DNA of 37,262 nt, taken from positions 1 to 37,262 of the forward strand of contig NZ_QGDS01000026.1 of the NCBI RefSeq assembly GCF_003149105.1, read 5' to 3'. The notes beneath the pieces were generated by a model. The model was not told where the DNA came from. It did not search any database and was given only the letters and a program-made list of their open reading frames with translations. The DNA is from Faecalicatena contorta (GTDB taxonomy: Bacteria; Bacillota; Clostridia; Lachnospirales; Lachnospiraceae). Shown here piece after piece: positions 23,560 through 31,620 of the stretch. The translations under genes were made by a program, and so were the position numbers. Numbering within the stretch: position 1 is the stretch's first letter; every line of letters starts with the position of its first letter.

Positions 23560-24318
23560 ATGGTAAAAATATTGATTCATGGATGTAACGGAAGGATGGG
23601 CCAGATGATAACCGGGCTGATCAAGGAAGATGACCAGGTGGAGGTTGCCGCAGGAGTAGATGCGTTTACGGGAATTACCAATACGTATCCGGTTTTTGGA
23701 AATATTCAGTCCTGTGATGTGAAAGCAGACGTGGTGATTGATTTTTCCAATGCAGGTGCAGTTGGAGGTGTTCTTGATTATTGCGTGGAGAATCAGGTTC
23801 CGGTAGTGCTCTGTACCACGGGTCTGTCAGGGGAGCAGCTGGAAAAGATGCGGGAAGCTTCAGGCAAGGTTGCGGTGCTGAAGTCTGCAAATATGTCTAT
23901 GGGAATTAATCTTCTTTTAAAACTTTTAAAAGATGCAGTGAAAGTACTGGGTCCGGCAGGCTATGATATTGAGCTGGTAGAGCGCCATCATAACCAGAAG
24001 CTGGATTCTCCCAGCGGGACGGCTCTGGCGTTAGCGGATTCCATGAATGATGCCATGAATCATGAATATACTTATGTATATGACCGAAGCCAGGTGCGTC
24101 AGAAACGGGAGAAAAAAGAGATGGGAATCTCAGCAGTCCGCGGCGGTACTATCGTAGGGGACCATGAAGTAATTTTTGCGGGGCCGGACGAGGTTATAGA
24201 ATTTAAGCATACCGCATATTCCAGAAGTGTTTTTGGGAAAGGTGCTGTTGAGGCGGCAAAGTTCCTGGCTGGAAAACCGGCAGGTATGTACGATATGAGC
24301 GATGTGATTCAGTTTTAA
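23560..24318 (+). CDS. dapB: 4-hydroxy-tetrahydrodipicolinate reductase
   Basis: DapB reduces the DapA product with NAD(P)H to tetrahydrodipicolinate. ATG at 23560 (MVKILIHGCNGRMGQM) follows GGGAGGA with good spacing and gives 252 aa; a TTG 15 nt earlier overlaps the ribosome binding site. The Rossmann motif GCNGRMG is at residues 8-14, the substrate-binding region VIDFSNAGAV and CTTGL follow, and the catalytic ELVERHHNQKLDSPSGTAL is intact. The leader after the dapA terminator (23441-23559) contains a possible ATCCCGC/GCGGGGGAT pairing (23470-23476 with 23518-23526) of unknown use. fbp starts 23 bp downstream. Confidence 0.95.
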   Translation: MVKILIHGCNGRMGQMITGLIKEDDQVEVAAGVDAFTGITNTYPVFGNIQSCDVKADVVIDFSNAGAVGGVLDYCVENQVPVVLCTTGLSGEQLEKMREASGKVAVLKSANMSMGINLLLKLLKDAVKVLGPAGYDIELVERHHNQKLDSPSGTALALADSMNDAMNHEYTYVYDRSQVRQKREKKEMGISAVRGGTIVGDHEVIFAGPDEVIEFKHTAYSRSVFGKGAVEAAKFLAGKPAGMYDMSDVIQF

Positions 24319-24341
24319 TTCAGAAGATATGGGGGACGCCT

Positions 24342-26294
24342 ATGAAAGATCTGGAAACAAGATATTTGGAGCGGCTTTCTGATTTATATCCGACAATTGC
24401 AGCCGCATCTACGGAAATCATTAATCTGCAGGCTATTTTGAACTTGCCCAAAGGAACGGAACATTTTCTGACAGATATACATGGTGAATATGAGGCATTT
24501 TCCCATGTGCTGAAAAATGGTTCTGGTTCTGTCAGGCGGAAAATTGATGATGTATTTGGCAATACGCTGAGTAAACGGGACAAACAGTCACTTGCAACAT
24601 TGATTTACTATCCAAAAGATAAGATGGCACAGGTAAAGAAAGTGGAAAGCAACATGGAAGATTGGTACAAAATTAATCTGTACCGTCTGATTGAGGTGAG
24701 CAAACGGGCTGCCAGCAAATATACCAGGTCGAAGGTGAGAAAAGCACTTCCTAAGGATTTTGCCTATGTAATTGAGGAGCTGATTACGGAAAAGGCGGAG
24801 GTAAATGATAAGGGGTCTTATTATAACGAGATTATTTTGACGATTATTAAGATTGGACGTGCAGAAGAATTTATTGCAGCTATTTCCGAATTGATTCAGC
24901 GGCTTGTAGTGGATCATTTACATATTGTGGGAGATATCTATGACAGGGGGCCGGGACCTCATATCATTATGGATAAGCTGATGACTTATCATTCCCTTGA
25001 TATCCAGTGGGGAAATCATGATGTTCTCTGGATGGGAGCGGCGGCAGGGCAGAGAGGATGCATGGCAAATGTAATCCGTATCTGTGCCAGATATGGGAAT
25101 CTTGATATTTTAGAGGATGGATATGGAATCAACCTTCTGCCCCTGGCAACATTTTCTCTGCGTACTTACGGGAATGATCCCTGTACCTGCTTTACCTTGA
25201 AAGGGCCGGAGAAACAAAACAAGGCTGAGATGGAGATGGACCTCAGAATGCATAAGGCAATTTCTATCATTCAGTTTAAGGTAGAAGGACAGATTATAAA
25301 GCGTCAGAAGGAATTTGACCTGGATGACAGGGCACTTCTTCACCAGATTGACTATGGAAAAGGGACAATTATGCTGGATGGAAAAGAATACCAGCTTTTA
25401 GATACCAATTTCCCTACAATAGACCCGAAAGATCCTTACAGGCTGACTGAGGAGGAGGAAGAGGTGATGGAGCGTCTGGAGCGTGCATTCCTGGGATGTG
25501 AAAAGCTGCAGGAACACATGCGTTTTCTGCTCGCGAAGGGCGGTTTGTATAAAGTTTATAATAACAATCTGTTATATCATGGGTGTGTGCCGCTGAATGA
25601 AGACGGCAGCCTCAAGGAGGTTTCCATGTTTGGCAGAACATTTAAAGGGAAATCTCTGTATGATGCCCTGGACCGTTATCTGAGAAAAGGATTTTTTGCT
25701 CTGGATGAGAAGGAAAGGGAAGCCGGAAAGGATATAATGTGGTATATCTGGCTGCATCCAAATTCTCCTCTTTTTGGTAAGGATAAAATGGCAACTTTTG
25801 AGAGATACTTTCTGGGAGAGAAAGAGACTCATTTGGAAAAGAAGAATCCTTATTACCATCTCTTGGAAAAAGAAGAAGTGATTGATGGTATTTTGGAAGA
25901 ATTTGACCTGAATCCCGGGGAAGCCCATGTTGTGAACGGGCATGTTCCCGTAAAACGCAAAAATGGAGAAAGTCCGATTAAATGCAAGGGTAAGGTTCTG
26001 GTAATAGATGGAGGTTTTTCCAAGGCATATCAAAAGGAAACAGGAATTGCAGGATATACATTAATTTATAATTCTTACGGACTTCTGCTGGTAGCCCACG
26101 AACCATTTGAATCTACGGAAGCGGCTATTCAAAAGGAAAGTGACATCCATTCAGACTATATGGTTGTGAAGCGGGTGATGGAACGCCGGCGCGTAGGAGA
26201 TACAGATGTTGGAAAAGAATTAAAAGAACAGGTCACCGATTTGGAGCGTCTTCTGGCAGCATACCGCAGCGGAGAAATCATTGAAAAAATATAG
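24342..26294 (+). CDS. fbp: Fructose-1,6-bisphosphatase, class III
   Basis: Class III FBPase is the Firmicute gluconeogenic enzyme, releasing phosphate from fructose 1,6-bisphosphate; it belongs to the metallophosphoesterase fold and is unrelated to class I enzymes. The 650-aa protein has family-typical length. Metal-binding motifs are LTDIHGEYEAFSHVL near the N-terminus, LHIVGDIYDRGPGPHIIMDK and QWGNHDVLWMGAAAG in the centre, and NGHVPVKRKNGESPIKC with the downstream VIDGGFSKAYQ towards the C-terminus. GGGGGACGCCT precedes the ATG, 23 bp after dapB, so co-transcription with dapB is likely. Confidence 0.96.
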   Translation: MKDLETRYLERLSDLYPTIAAASTEIINLQAILNLPKGTEHFLTDIHGEYEAFSHVLKNGSGSVRRKIDDVFGNTLSKRDKQSLATLIYYPKDKMAQVKKVESNMEDWYKINLYRLIEVSKRAASKYTRSKVRKALPKDFAYVIEELITEKAEVNDKGSYYNEIILTIIKIGRAEEFIAAISELIQRLVVDHLHIVGDIYDRGPGPHIIMDKLMTYHSLDIQWGNHDVLWMGAAAGQRGCMANVIRICARYGNLDILEDGYGINLLPLATFSLRTYGNDPCTCFTLKGPEKQNKAEMEMDLRMHKAISIIQFKVEGQIIKRQKEFDLDDRALLHQIDYGKGTIMLDGKEYQLLDTNFPTIDPKDPYRLTEEEEEVMERLERAFLGCEKLQEHMRFLLAKGGLYKVYNNNLLYHGCVPLNEDGSLKEVSMFGRTFKGKSLYDALDRYLRKGFFALDEKEREAGKDIMWYIWLHPNSPLFGKDKMATFERYFLGEKETHLEKKNPYYHLLEKEEVIDGILEEFDLNPGEAHVVNGHVPVKRKNGESPIKCKGKVLVIDGGFSKAYQKETGIAGYTLIYNSYGLLLVAHEPFESTEAAIQKESDIHSDYMVVKRVMERRRVGDTDVGKELKEQVTDLERLLAAYRSGEIIEKI

Positions 26295-26372
26295 AAATTT
26301 TTCCCATACATAAAGAATCGAAAATTGCAAATATTACTAACGCAAGACTATTTATGGAAAGGGAGAAATGAA

Positions 26373-26672
26373 ATGAGAAAAATAAAAAAATTCTTATTAT
26401 TAACAATGTGTGCATGTGTACTTTATGGTGTGACAGCATGCGGTACAAACAGAGACACAACTAATGGAACAACAAATACGACAGAAGATAACAATTTAAA
26501 CGACGCTACAAAAGGCACAGACGACACTAATATCAGAAACAACAACAACGACGGTGTCGTAGACAAAGCAGTAGATGACGTTACAGACACAGTGGATAGA
26601 GCAGCAGATGACCTGACGGATAATAATGGGACGGAAAAAGACAACCTGAATGAAAGAAACACAAATGAATAA
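26373..26672 (+). CDS. Small putative lipoprotein, 99 aa
   Basis: MRKIKKFLLLTMCACVLYGV then TAC is a lipoprotein signal with lipidation at Cys23. The mature part is low complexity, rich in Asn, Thr and Asp (TTNGTTNTTEDNN, later VVDKAVDDVTDTVDRAADDL), giving a very acidic, probably extended or coiled chain. AAAGGGAGAAATGAA precedes the ATG at 26373; an upstream in-frame start is not supported by a ribosome binding site. No catalytic function can be proposed. It is followed by a large inverted repeat rather than a normal terminator. Confidence 0.7.
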   Translation: MRKIKKFLLLTMCACVLYGVTACGTNRDTTNGTTNTTEDNNLNDATKGTDDTNIRNNNNDGVVDKAVDDVTDTVDRAADDLTDNNGTEKDNLNERNTNE

Positions 26673-26687
26673 GTAAAGATGAAAGAA

Positions 26688-26766
26688 GGGGTCAGACCCT
26701 TTTGTGCTCCATTTTCCGAGTTGTTTGAAACAATTCGGAATTTCGAGCTCAAAAGGGTCTGACCCC
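26688..26766. repeat. Nested inverted repeat with GGGGTCAGACCC termini
   Basis: GGGGTCAGACCCTTTTG (26688-26704) and its perfect reverse complement (26750-26766) enclose an inner hairpin TCCGAGTTG (26715-26723)/CAATTCGGA (26731-26739). The GGGGTCAGACCCC core recurs as an intergenic palindrome in many bacterial genomes, often associated with REP/RAYT-like elements; that association is background knowledge, not shown here. It may also terminate the lipoprotein transcript. Confidence 0.8.
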
Positions 26767-26841
26767 CTTTTACTTTCTTTTTCAACTTTAGTGTGGTAAA
26801 ATAGCAAAATGATACATTTGTGCTATATGTGATTCAAAAGA

Positions 26842-26866
26842 TTCAAAAGGGTCAGATCCCTTTGAA
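26842..26866. repeat. Second, degenerate copy of the GGGTCAGA palindrome before hisA
   Basis: TTCAAAAGGGTCAGATCCCTTTGAA is an imperfect dyad repeating the AAAAGGGTCAGA arm of the element 80-150 bp upstream. It ends 20 bp before the hisA ATG, so it would lie in the hisA leader. Confidence 0.7.
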
Positions 26867-26885
26867 GAAGATGAAAGGATTATTT

Positions 26886-27653
26886 ATGAAGTTCAGACCG
26901 TGTATTGATATTCATAATGGGAAGGTGAAACAGATTATAGGTGGCAGCCTCAGGGATGAGGGGGACCAGGCGGTGACTAATTTTTCCTCTGAGCTTGATG
27001 CCGCATGGTATGCGAAGCTGTACAGGCGTGACGGCCTGCAGGGAGGGCACATCATCCTTCTGAATTCCCGGGATTCAGAATATTTTGAGGCAACAAGAAA
27101 TCAGGCGCTTGAGGCGCTTTCTGCATATCCGGGAGGAATGCATATTGGCGGAGGAATTACGGCGGAGAATGCTGCCGGATATCTGGACGCAGGAGCCAGC
27201 CATGTGATTGTCACTTCTTATGTGTTTCAAAATGGACAGTTCCGCCGGGAAAATCTGGAGAGGCTGACATCAGCAGTGGGAAAAGAGCATGTAGTTCTGG
27301 ATTTGAGCTGCCGAAAAAAAGGGGACTCCTATTATATAGTAACAAACCGCTGGCAGACCTTTACGGATGTATGTCTGACCAGGGAGGTGTTGTCTGATTT
27401 ATCGGGATACTGTGATGAATTTCTTATACACAGTGTGGACGTGGAAGGGAAATCTTCAGGGATAGAGCTGGAACTTGTGCGTATGCTGGGGCAGTGGAAT
27501 CAGATACCGGTTACTTATGCAGGCGGAATCGGGAGCCTTGAGGATTTAGAGGTTTTCAGGGAAGTGAGTCAGGGAGAAATGGATTTTACAATTGGCAGTG
27601 CACTGGACCTATTTGGCGGGAATATCCCATATGAGATGATTGCAAAGCTGTAA
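26886..27653 (+). CDS. hisA: ProFAR isomerase HisA, eukaryote-type
   Basis: HisA catalyses the Amadori isomerisation of ProFAR to PRFAR in histidine synthesis. ATG at 26886 follows AAAGGA with 6 bases and gives 255 aa. The protein begins MKFRPCIDIHNGKVKQIIGG and resembles the HIS6 type of fungi and plants (GGHIILLNSRD, MHIGGGITAENA, VTYAGGIGSLEDL) more than the usual bacterial HisA with its MIIPAIDLKDGK-like start. The catalytic Asp in CIDIHNGKV is present; the HisA-type second Asp most likely lies in IHSVDVEGKSSG. No other his gene is nearby, so it stands alone; this type is known from some Clostridia. Confidence 0.85.
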   Translation: MKFRPCIDIHNGKVKQIIGGSLRDEGDQAVTNFSSELDAAWYAKLYRRDGLQGGHIILLNSRDSEYFEATRNQALEALSAYPGGMHIGGGITAENAAGYLDAGASHVIVTSYVFQNGQFRRENLERLTSAVGKEHVVLDLSCRKKGDSYYIVTNRWQTFTDVCLTREVLSDLSGYCDEFLIHSVDVEGKSSGIELELVRMLGQWNQIPVTYAGGIGSLEDLEVFREVSQGEMDFTIGSALDLFGGNIPYEMIAKL

Positions 27654-27710
27654 AATAATCTGGTTACAGTTCCGGCCATAAGACCGTTTTTCGTTGACTA
27701 ACAAAATTTG

Positions 27711-27739
27711 TTGAATTAACGAAGGGATAGTGTTAAAAT
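27711..27739 (+). promoter_or_regulatory. Promoter for secA
   Basis: -35 TTGAAT (27711-27716), 17-bp spacer and -10 TAAAAT (27734-27739), 49 bp before the secA ATG. An additional TTGACT lies at 27694-27699. Confidence 0.6.
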
Positions 27740-27788
27740 GAGGGGTAGTGTACTAGAGTAAATTTAGACAAGGAGTTAATTACAGATT

Positions 27789-30359
27789 ATGGGTTTGATT
27801 GAAAAGATTTTCGGAACACACAGCGAAAATGAATTGAAGCGTATTCACCCGATTGTAGACCGGATAGAGGCTTTGGAACCAGAAATGCAGGCTCTGTCTG
27901 ATACAGAATTGAAAGACAAAACAAGAGAGTTTAAAAAACGTCTGGAGGAGGGAGAAACTCTGGATGATATTCTTCCCGAAGCTTATGCAGCAGTCAGGGA
28001 GGCAGCAACGAGAAGTCTGGGAATGCGCCATTACCGCGTTCAGCTCATTGGCGGTATTATTCTTCATCAGGGACGTATTTCAGAGATGAAAACCGGTGAA
28101 GGTAAAACTCTTGTTTCCACACTTCCTGCATATTTGAATGCGCTGGAAGGAAAAGGCGTGCATATCGTAACGGTCAATGACTATCTTGCAAAACGTGATG
28201 CGGAGTGGATGGGAAAGGTTCATGAGTTCCTGGGACTGACAGTCGGGGTAGTTCTGAATTCCATGGACAATGATGAGCGGCGAGCAGCATATAACTGTGA
28301 TATTACTTACGTGACAAATAATGAGCTGGGCTTTGATTATCTTCGTGATAACATGGTTATTTATAAAGAACAGCTTGTTCAGAGAGGGCTGCACTTTGCA
28401 ATTATCGATGAGGTTGACTCGGTATTAATTGATGAGGCGCGAACCCCATTAATTATTTCCGGGCAGAGCGATAAGTCCACAAAGCTTTATGAGGCTTGTG
28501 ATATTCTTGCCCGTCAGTTGGAGCGGGGGGAAGCCAGCGGTGAATTTTCCAAGATGAACGCCATCATGGGTGAAGATATTGAGGAGACCGGGGATTTCAT
28601 TGTAAATGAGAAGGAAAAAACAGTGAACCTTACAGAGGACGGCGTAAGGAAGGTAGAGAAGTTCTTTCATCTTGAGAATCTGGCAGATGCAGAGAATCTG
28701 GAAATCCAGCATAACATTATTCTGGCACTGCGTGCACACAATCTGATGTTCCGCGACCAGGATTATGTAGTGAACTCAGAAGGCGAGGTTATGATTGTCG
28801 ATGAGTTTACCGGACGAATCATGCCGGGACGCCGTTATTCCGACGGGCTGCATCAGGCTATTGAGGCAAAGGAACATGTAAAGGTAAAAAGAGAGAGCAA
28901 GACTCTTGCAAATATTACGTTCCAGAATTTATTTAATAAGTTTAAAAAGAAGAGCGGTATGACAGGTACGGCTCTCACAGAGGAAAAGGAATTCCGGGAT
29001 ATTTACGGAATGGATGTTATTGAAATTCCAACGAATGAGCCGGTGCAGAGAGTTGATTTGGAAGATGCAGTTTATAAGACTCAGAAAGAGAAGTTTAAGG
29101 CTGTTGTTGAGGAAGTAAAGAAAGCCCATGAGAAAGGGCAGCCTGTGTTGGTAGGTACGATTACAATCGAGATTTCCGAGTTGCTGAGTAAAATGCTGAA
29201 AAAGGAAGGAATTCCTCATAAAGTCCTGAATGCGAAGTATCATGAGCTGGAAGCTGAGATTGTAGCAGATGCAGGTGTGCATGGTGCAGTTACCATTGCT
29301 ACCAACATGGCCGGACGTGGTACCGATATCAAGCTGGACGATGAATCAAAAGAAGCCGGAGGATTGAAGATTATCGGTACAGAGCGTCATGAGTCCAGAC
29401 GTATTGATAACCAGCTGAGAGGACGTTCCGGACGTCAGGGTGACCCGGGAGAGTCCAGGTTCTATATTTCCCTGGAGGACGATTTGATGCGTCTGTTCGG
29501 CTCTGAGAGATTAATGAGTATCTTTAACACTCTTGGAGTGGCGGAAGGAGAGCAGATTGAGCATAAGATGCTTTCCAATGCGATTGAGAAAGCTCAGCAA
29601 AAGATTGAGAGTAATAACTTTGGTATCCGTAAGAATCTGTTGGAATATGATCAGGTGATGAATGAACAGCGTGAGATTATTTACGAAGAAAGGCGCCGTG
29701 TTCTGGATGGCGAAAGCATGCGGGATACTATTTATAATATGATAACAGAGTATGTGGAAAATACAGCAGACCGTTTTGCATCGACCGACGCAGATGCGGA
29801 AGAATGGGATATGAAAGGTCTGGATGTCGCACTCCGCACAGTCATCCCACAGCTTCAGCTGCCCTCCGCTGAGGAAATAGAAAATATCCAGCAGAAGGAA
29901 TTAAAGCACCTGCTTAAGGAACGGGCGGTAAAAGCATACGAGGAAAAAGAAGCGGAGTTTCCGGAAGGAGAGCATCTGCGTGAGATTGAGCGTGTCATAT
30001 TGCTGAAAGTAATTGACGGAAGATGGATGGACCACATTGATGATATGGACCAGATGCGTCAGGGAATCGGACTTCAGGCATATGGCCAGAGAAACCCGCT
30101 TGTAGAGTATAAGATGATGGGTTATGACATGTTCGGTGAAATGACAAATGCCATTGCAGAGACAACCATCCGTACCTTGTTCCATATCCGCATTGAGCAG
30201 AAAGTAGAGCGGGAACAGGTGGCTAAGGTTACAAGCACGAATAAAGACGAGAGTGTTCTGCGTGAACCCAAAAAAAGGGAAGAAAAGAAAATTTATCCCA
30301 ACGATCCATGCCCCTGCGGAAGTGGAAAGAAATACAAACAATGCTGCGGACGCAATTAA
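27789..30359 (+). CDS. secA: Preprotein translocase ATPase SecA
   Basis: SecA drives secretory proteins through SecYEG by ATP hydrolysis. The 856-aa protein has the DEAD-like NBD1 (Walker A in MKTGEGKTLVSTLPAYL, Walker B IIDEVDSVLIDEARTPLI), preprotein cross-linking domain, NBD2 (ATNMAGRGTDIKL and QLRGRSGRQGDPG), helical scaffold, and the C-terminal zinc finger CPCGSGKKYKQCCG that binds SecB or ribosomes. All motifs are intact. AAGGAGTTAATTACAGATT precedes the ATG with long spacing. It is followed by a terminator and then prfB, the usual Firmicute order. Confidence 0.98.
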   Translation: MGLIEKIFGTHSENELKRIHPIVDRIEALEPEMQALSDTELKDKTREFKKRLEEGETLDDILPEAYAAVREAATRSLGMRHYRVQLIGGIILHQGRISEMKTGEGKTLVSTLPAYLNALEGKGVHIVTVNDYLAKRDAEWMGKVHEFLGLTVGVVLNSMDNDERRAAYNCDITYVTNNELGFDYLRDNMVIYKEQLVQRGLHFAIIDEVDSVLIDEARTPLIISGQSDKSTKLYEACDILARQLERGEASGEFSKMNAIMGEDIEETGDFIVNEKEKTVNLTEDGVRKVEKFFHLENLADAENLEIQHNIILALRAHNLMFRDQDYVVNSEGEVMIVDEFTGRIMPGRRYSDGLHQAIEAKEHVKVKRESKTLANITFQNLFNKFKKKSGMTGTALTEEKEFRDIYGMDVIEIPTNEPVQRVDLEDAVYKTQKEKFKAVVEEVKKAHEKGQPVLVGTITIEISELLSKMLKKEGIPHKVLNAKYHELEAEIVADAGVHGAVTIATNMAGRGTDIKLDDESKEAGGLKIIGTERHESRRIDNQLRGRSGRQGDPGESRFYISLEDDLMRLFGSERLMSIFNTLGVAEGEQIEHKMLSNAIEKAQQKIESNNFGIRKNLLEYDQVMNEQREIIYEERRRVLDGESMRDTIYNMITEYVENTADRFASTDADAEEWDMKGLDVALRTVIPQLQLPSAEEIENIQQKELKHLLKERAVKAYEEKEAEFPEGEHLREIERVILLKVIDGRWMDHIDDMDQMRQGIGLQAYGQRNPLVEYKMMGYDMFGEMTNAIAETTIRTLFHIRIEQKVEREQVAKVTSTNKDESVLREPKKREEKKIYPNDPCPCGSGKKYKQCCGRN

Positions 30360-30409
30360 GTAAAAAGGAAATAAACAAAATGTGCGGCTGATAAGGCGGC
30401 ATGACATAT

Positions 30410-30433
30410 AAGAATCTGTTTTTACAGATTCTT
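30410..30433 (+). terminator. Terminator after secA
   Basis: AAGAATCTG (30410-30418) pairs with CAGATTCTT (30425-30433), loop TTTTTA, then GTTTGTTT. It lies 50 bp after the secA stop and 50 bp before prfB. Confidence 0.8.
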
Positions 30434-30482
30434 GTTTGTTTAAGGAAAAATTTATTAAGTGATTAAGAAAGAGGTGAAAAAG

Positions 30483-31584
30483 GTGGTTTTATTAGACGAA
30501 CTGAAAACAAGACTAAGTGCATACGAGGAACCGCTGAAAGAATTGAGGGATTCACTTTGACTTAGCGTCAAAGAAAAAGCGGATTGAGGAATTGGAGCGC
30601 CGGATTTCAGAGCCGGGATTTTGGGACGATCTTGAAAACTCCACCCAGACTATGAAGCTGCTGAAAGGGCTTCAGGAGTCTGTGAAGCAGATAGAAACGT
30701 TGTATACGGATTATGAGGATATCGGTCTTCTGATTGAAATGAGCGAAGAAGATTCCGACGGAGAAACAGTAAAAGGAATTGAAGAAGAACTGGACCGGTT
30801 TGGGGAAGAATTCGAGGAACTGAGAATTCAGACTCTTTTGACGGGTGAATATGACAGCAGTAATGCAATTGTGACTCTCCATGCGGGAGCCGGAGGTACA
30901 GAATCCTGTGACTGGGCAAGTATGCTGTATCGGATGTATACCCGGTGGGCCGAGAAAAAAGGTTTTTCTCTTGAAGTTCTGGATTATCTGGATGGAGATG
31001 TGGCAGGAATTAAGGGTGTAACCTTTGAGGTGATCGGACAAAATGCATATGGCTATCTCCGCTCAGAGAAAGGTGTACACCGCCTGGTAAGGATTTCTCC
31101 TTTCAATGCGGCGGGAAAACGGCAGACATCTTTCGCATCCTGTGATGTTATTCCAGATATCGAGGATGATGTTGATATTGAGATTAATGAAGAAGAACTG
31201 CGTATTGACACGTACCGCTCCGGAGGTGCGGGAGGACAGCATGTGAATAAGACTTCCTCTGCGGTGCGCATTACACACCTGCCTACTGGGATTGTTGTAC
31301 AGTGCCAAAACGAGCGTTCCCAGCATACAAATAAAGAGAAGGCAATGCAGATGCTGAAGGCGAAGCTGTATCTTTTGAAGCAGCAGGAGCAGGCGGAGAA
31401 GGTATCGGACATCAGGGGGGAAATGAAGGACATTGGGTTTGGAAATCAAATCAGGTCCTATGTGATGCAGCCATATACATTGGTGAAGGATCACCGGACC
31501 AATATGGAAACAAGTAATGTAAACGCAGTAATGGATGGAAGCATCGATTTATTTATCAATGCATATTTGAATGCGGACTCATAA
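30483..31584 (+). CDS. prfB: Peptide chain release factor 2, with programmed +1 frameshift
   Basis: RF2 releases peptides at UGA and UAA codons. The gene starts at GTG 30483 (ribosome binding site AAGAGGTG), runs 25 codons to an in-frame TGA at 30558-30560 and continues in the +1 frame from GAC at 30559 to TAA at 31584, giving 366 aa, the normal RF2 length. The first part reads VLLDELKTRLSAYEEPLKEL then RDSL; the shifted frame continues DLASKKKRIEELERRISEPG. The codon-recognition region and the catalytic GGQ in RSGGAGGQHVNKTSS are intact. A simple ORF reading that starts at 30592 misses the first 37 residues. hom follows after 36 bp. Confidence 0.96.
30546..30573 (+). promoter_or_regulatory. 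RF2 autoregulatory +1 frameshift site
   Basis: CTTTGAC at 30555-30561 is the canonical slippery sequence: CTT, then TGA with C as the fourth base. AGGGA (30546-30550), a Shine-Dalgarno-like stimulator, lies 4-5 bases upstream. CTTTGAC (30555-30561) can also pair with GTCAAAG (30567-30573), a 7-bp hairpin over the slip site. Low RF2 slows termination at TGA and favours shifting, so RF2 limits its own synthesis. Confidence 0.95.
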
Positions 31585-31620
31585 AAAGATGAAGGGTAAG
31601 GGACGGAAAAGGAGGAAAAC

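Noticed and set aside
30592..31584. Reading RF2 as a shorter protein starting at 30592
   Set aside because: The family N-terminus is found upstream across a canonical CTTTGAC frameshift; the shorter start has no ribosome binding site.
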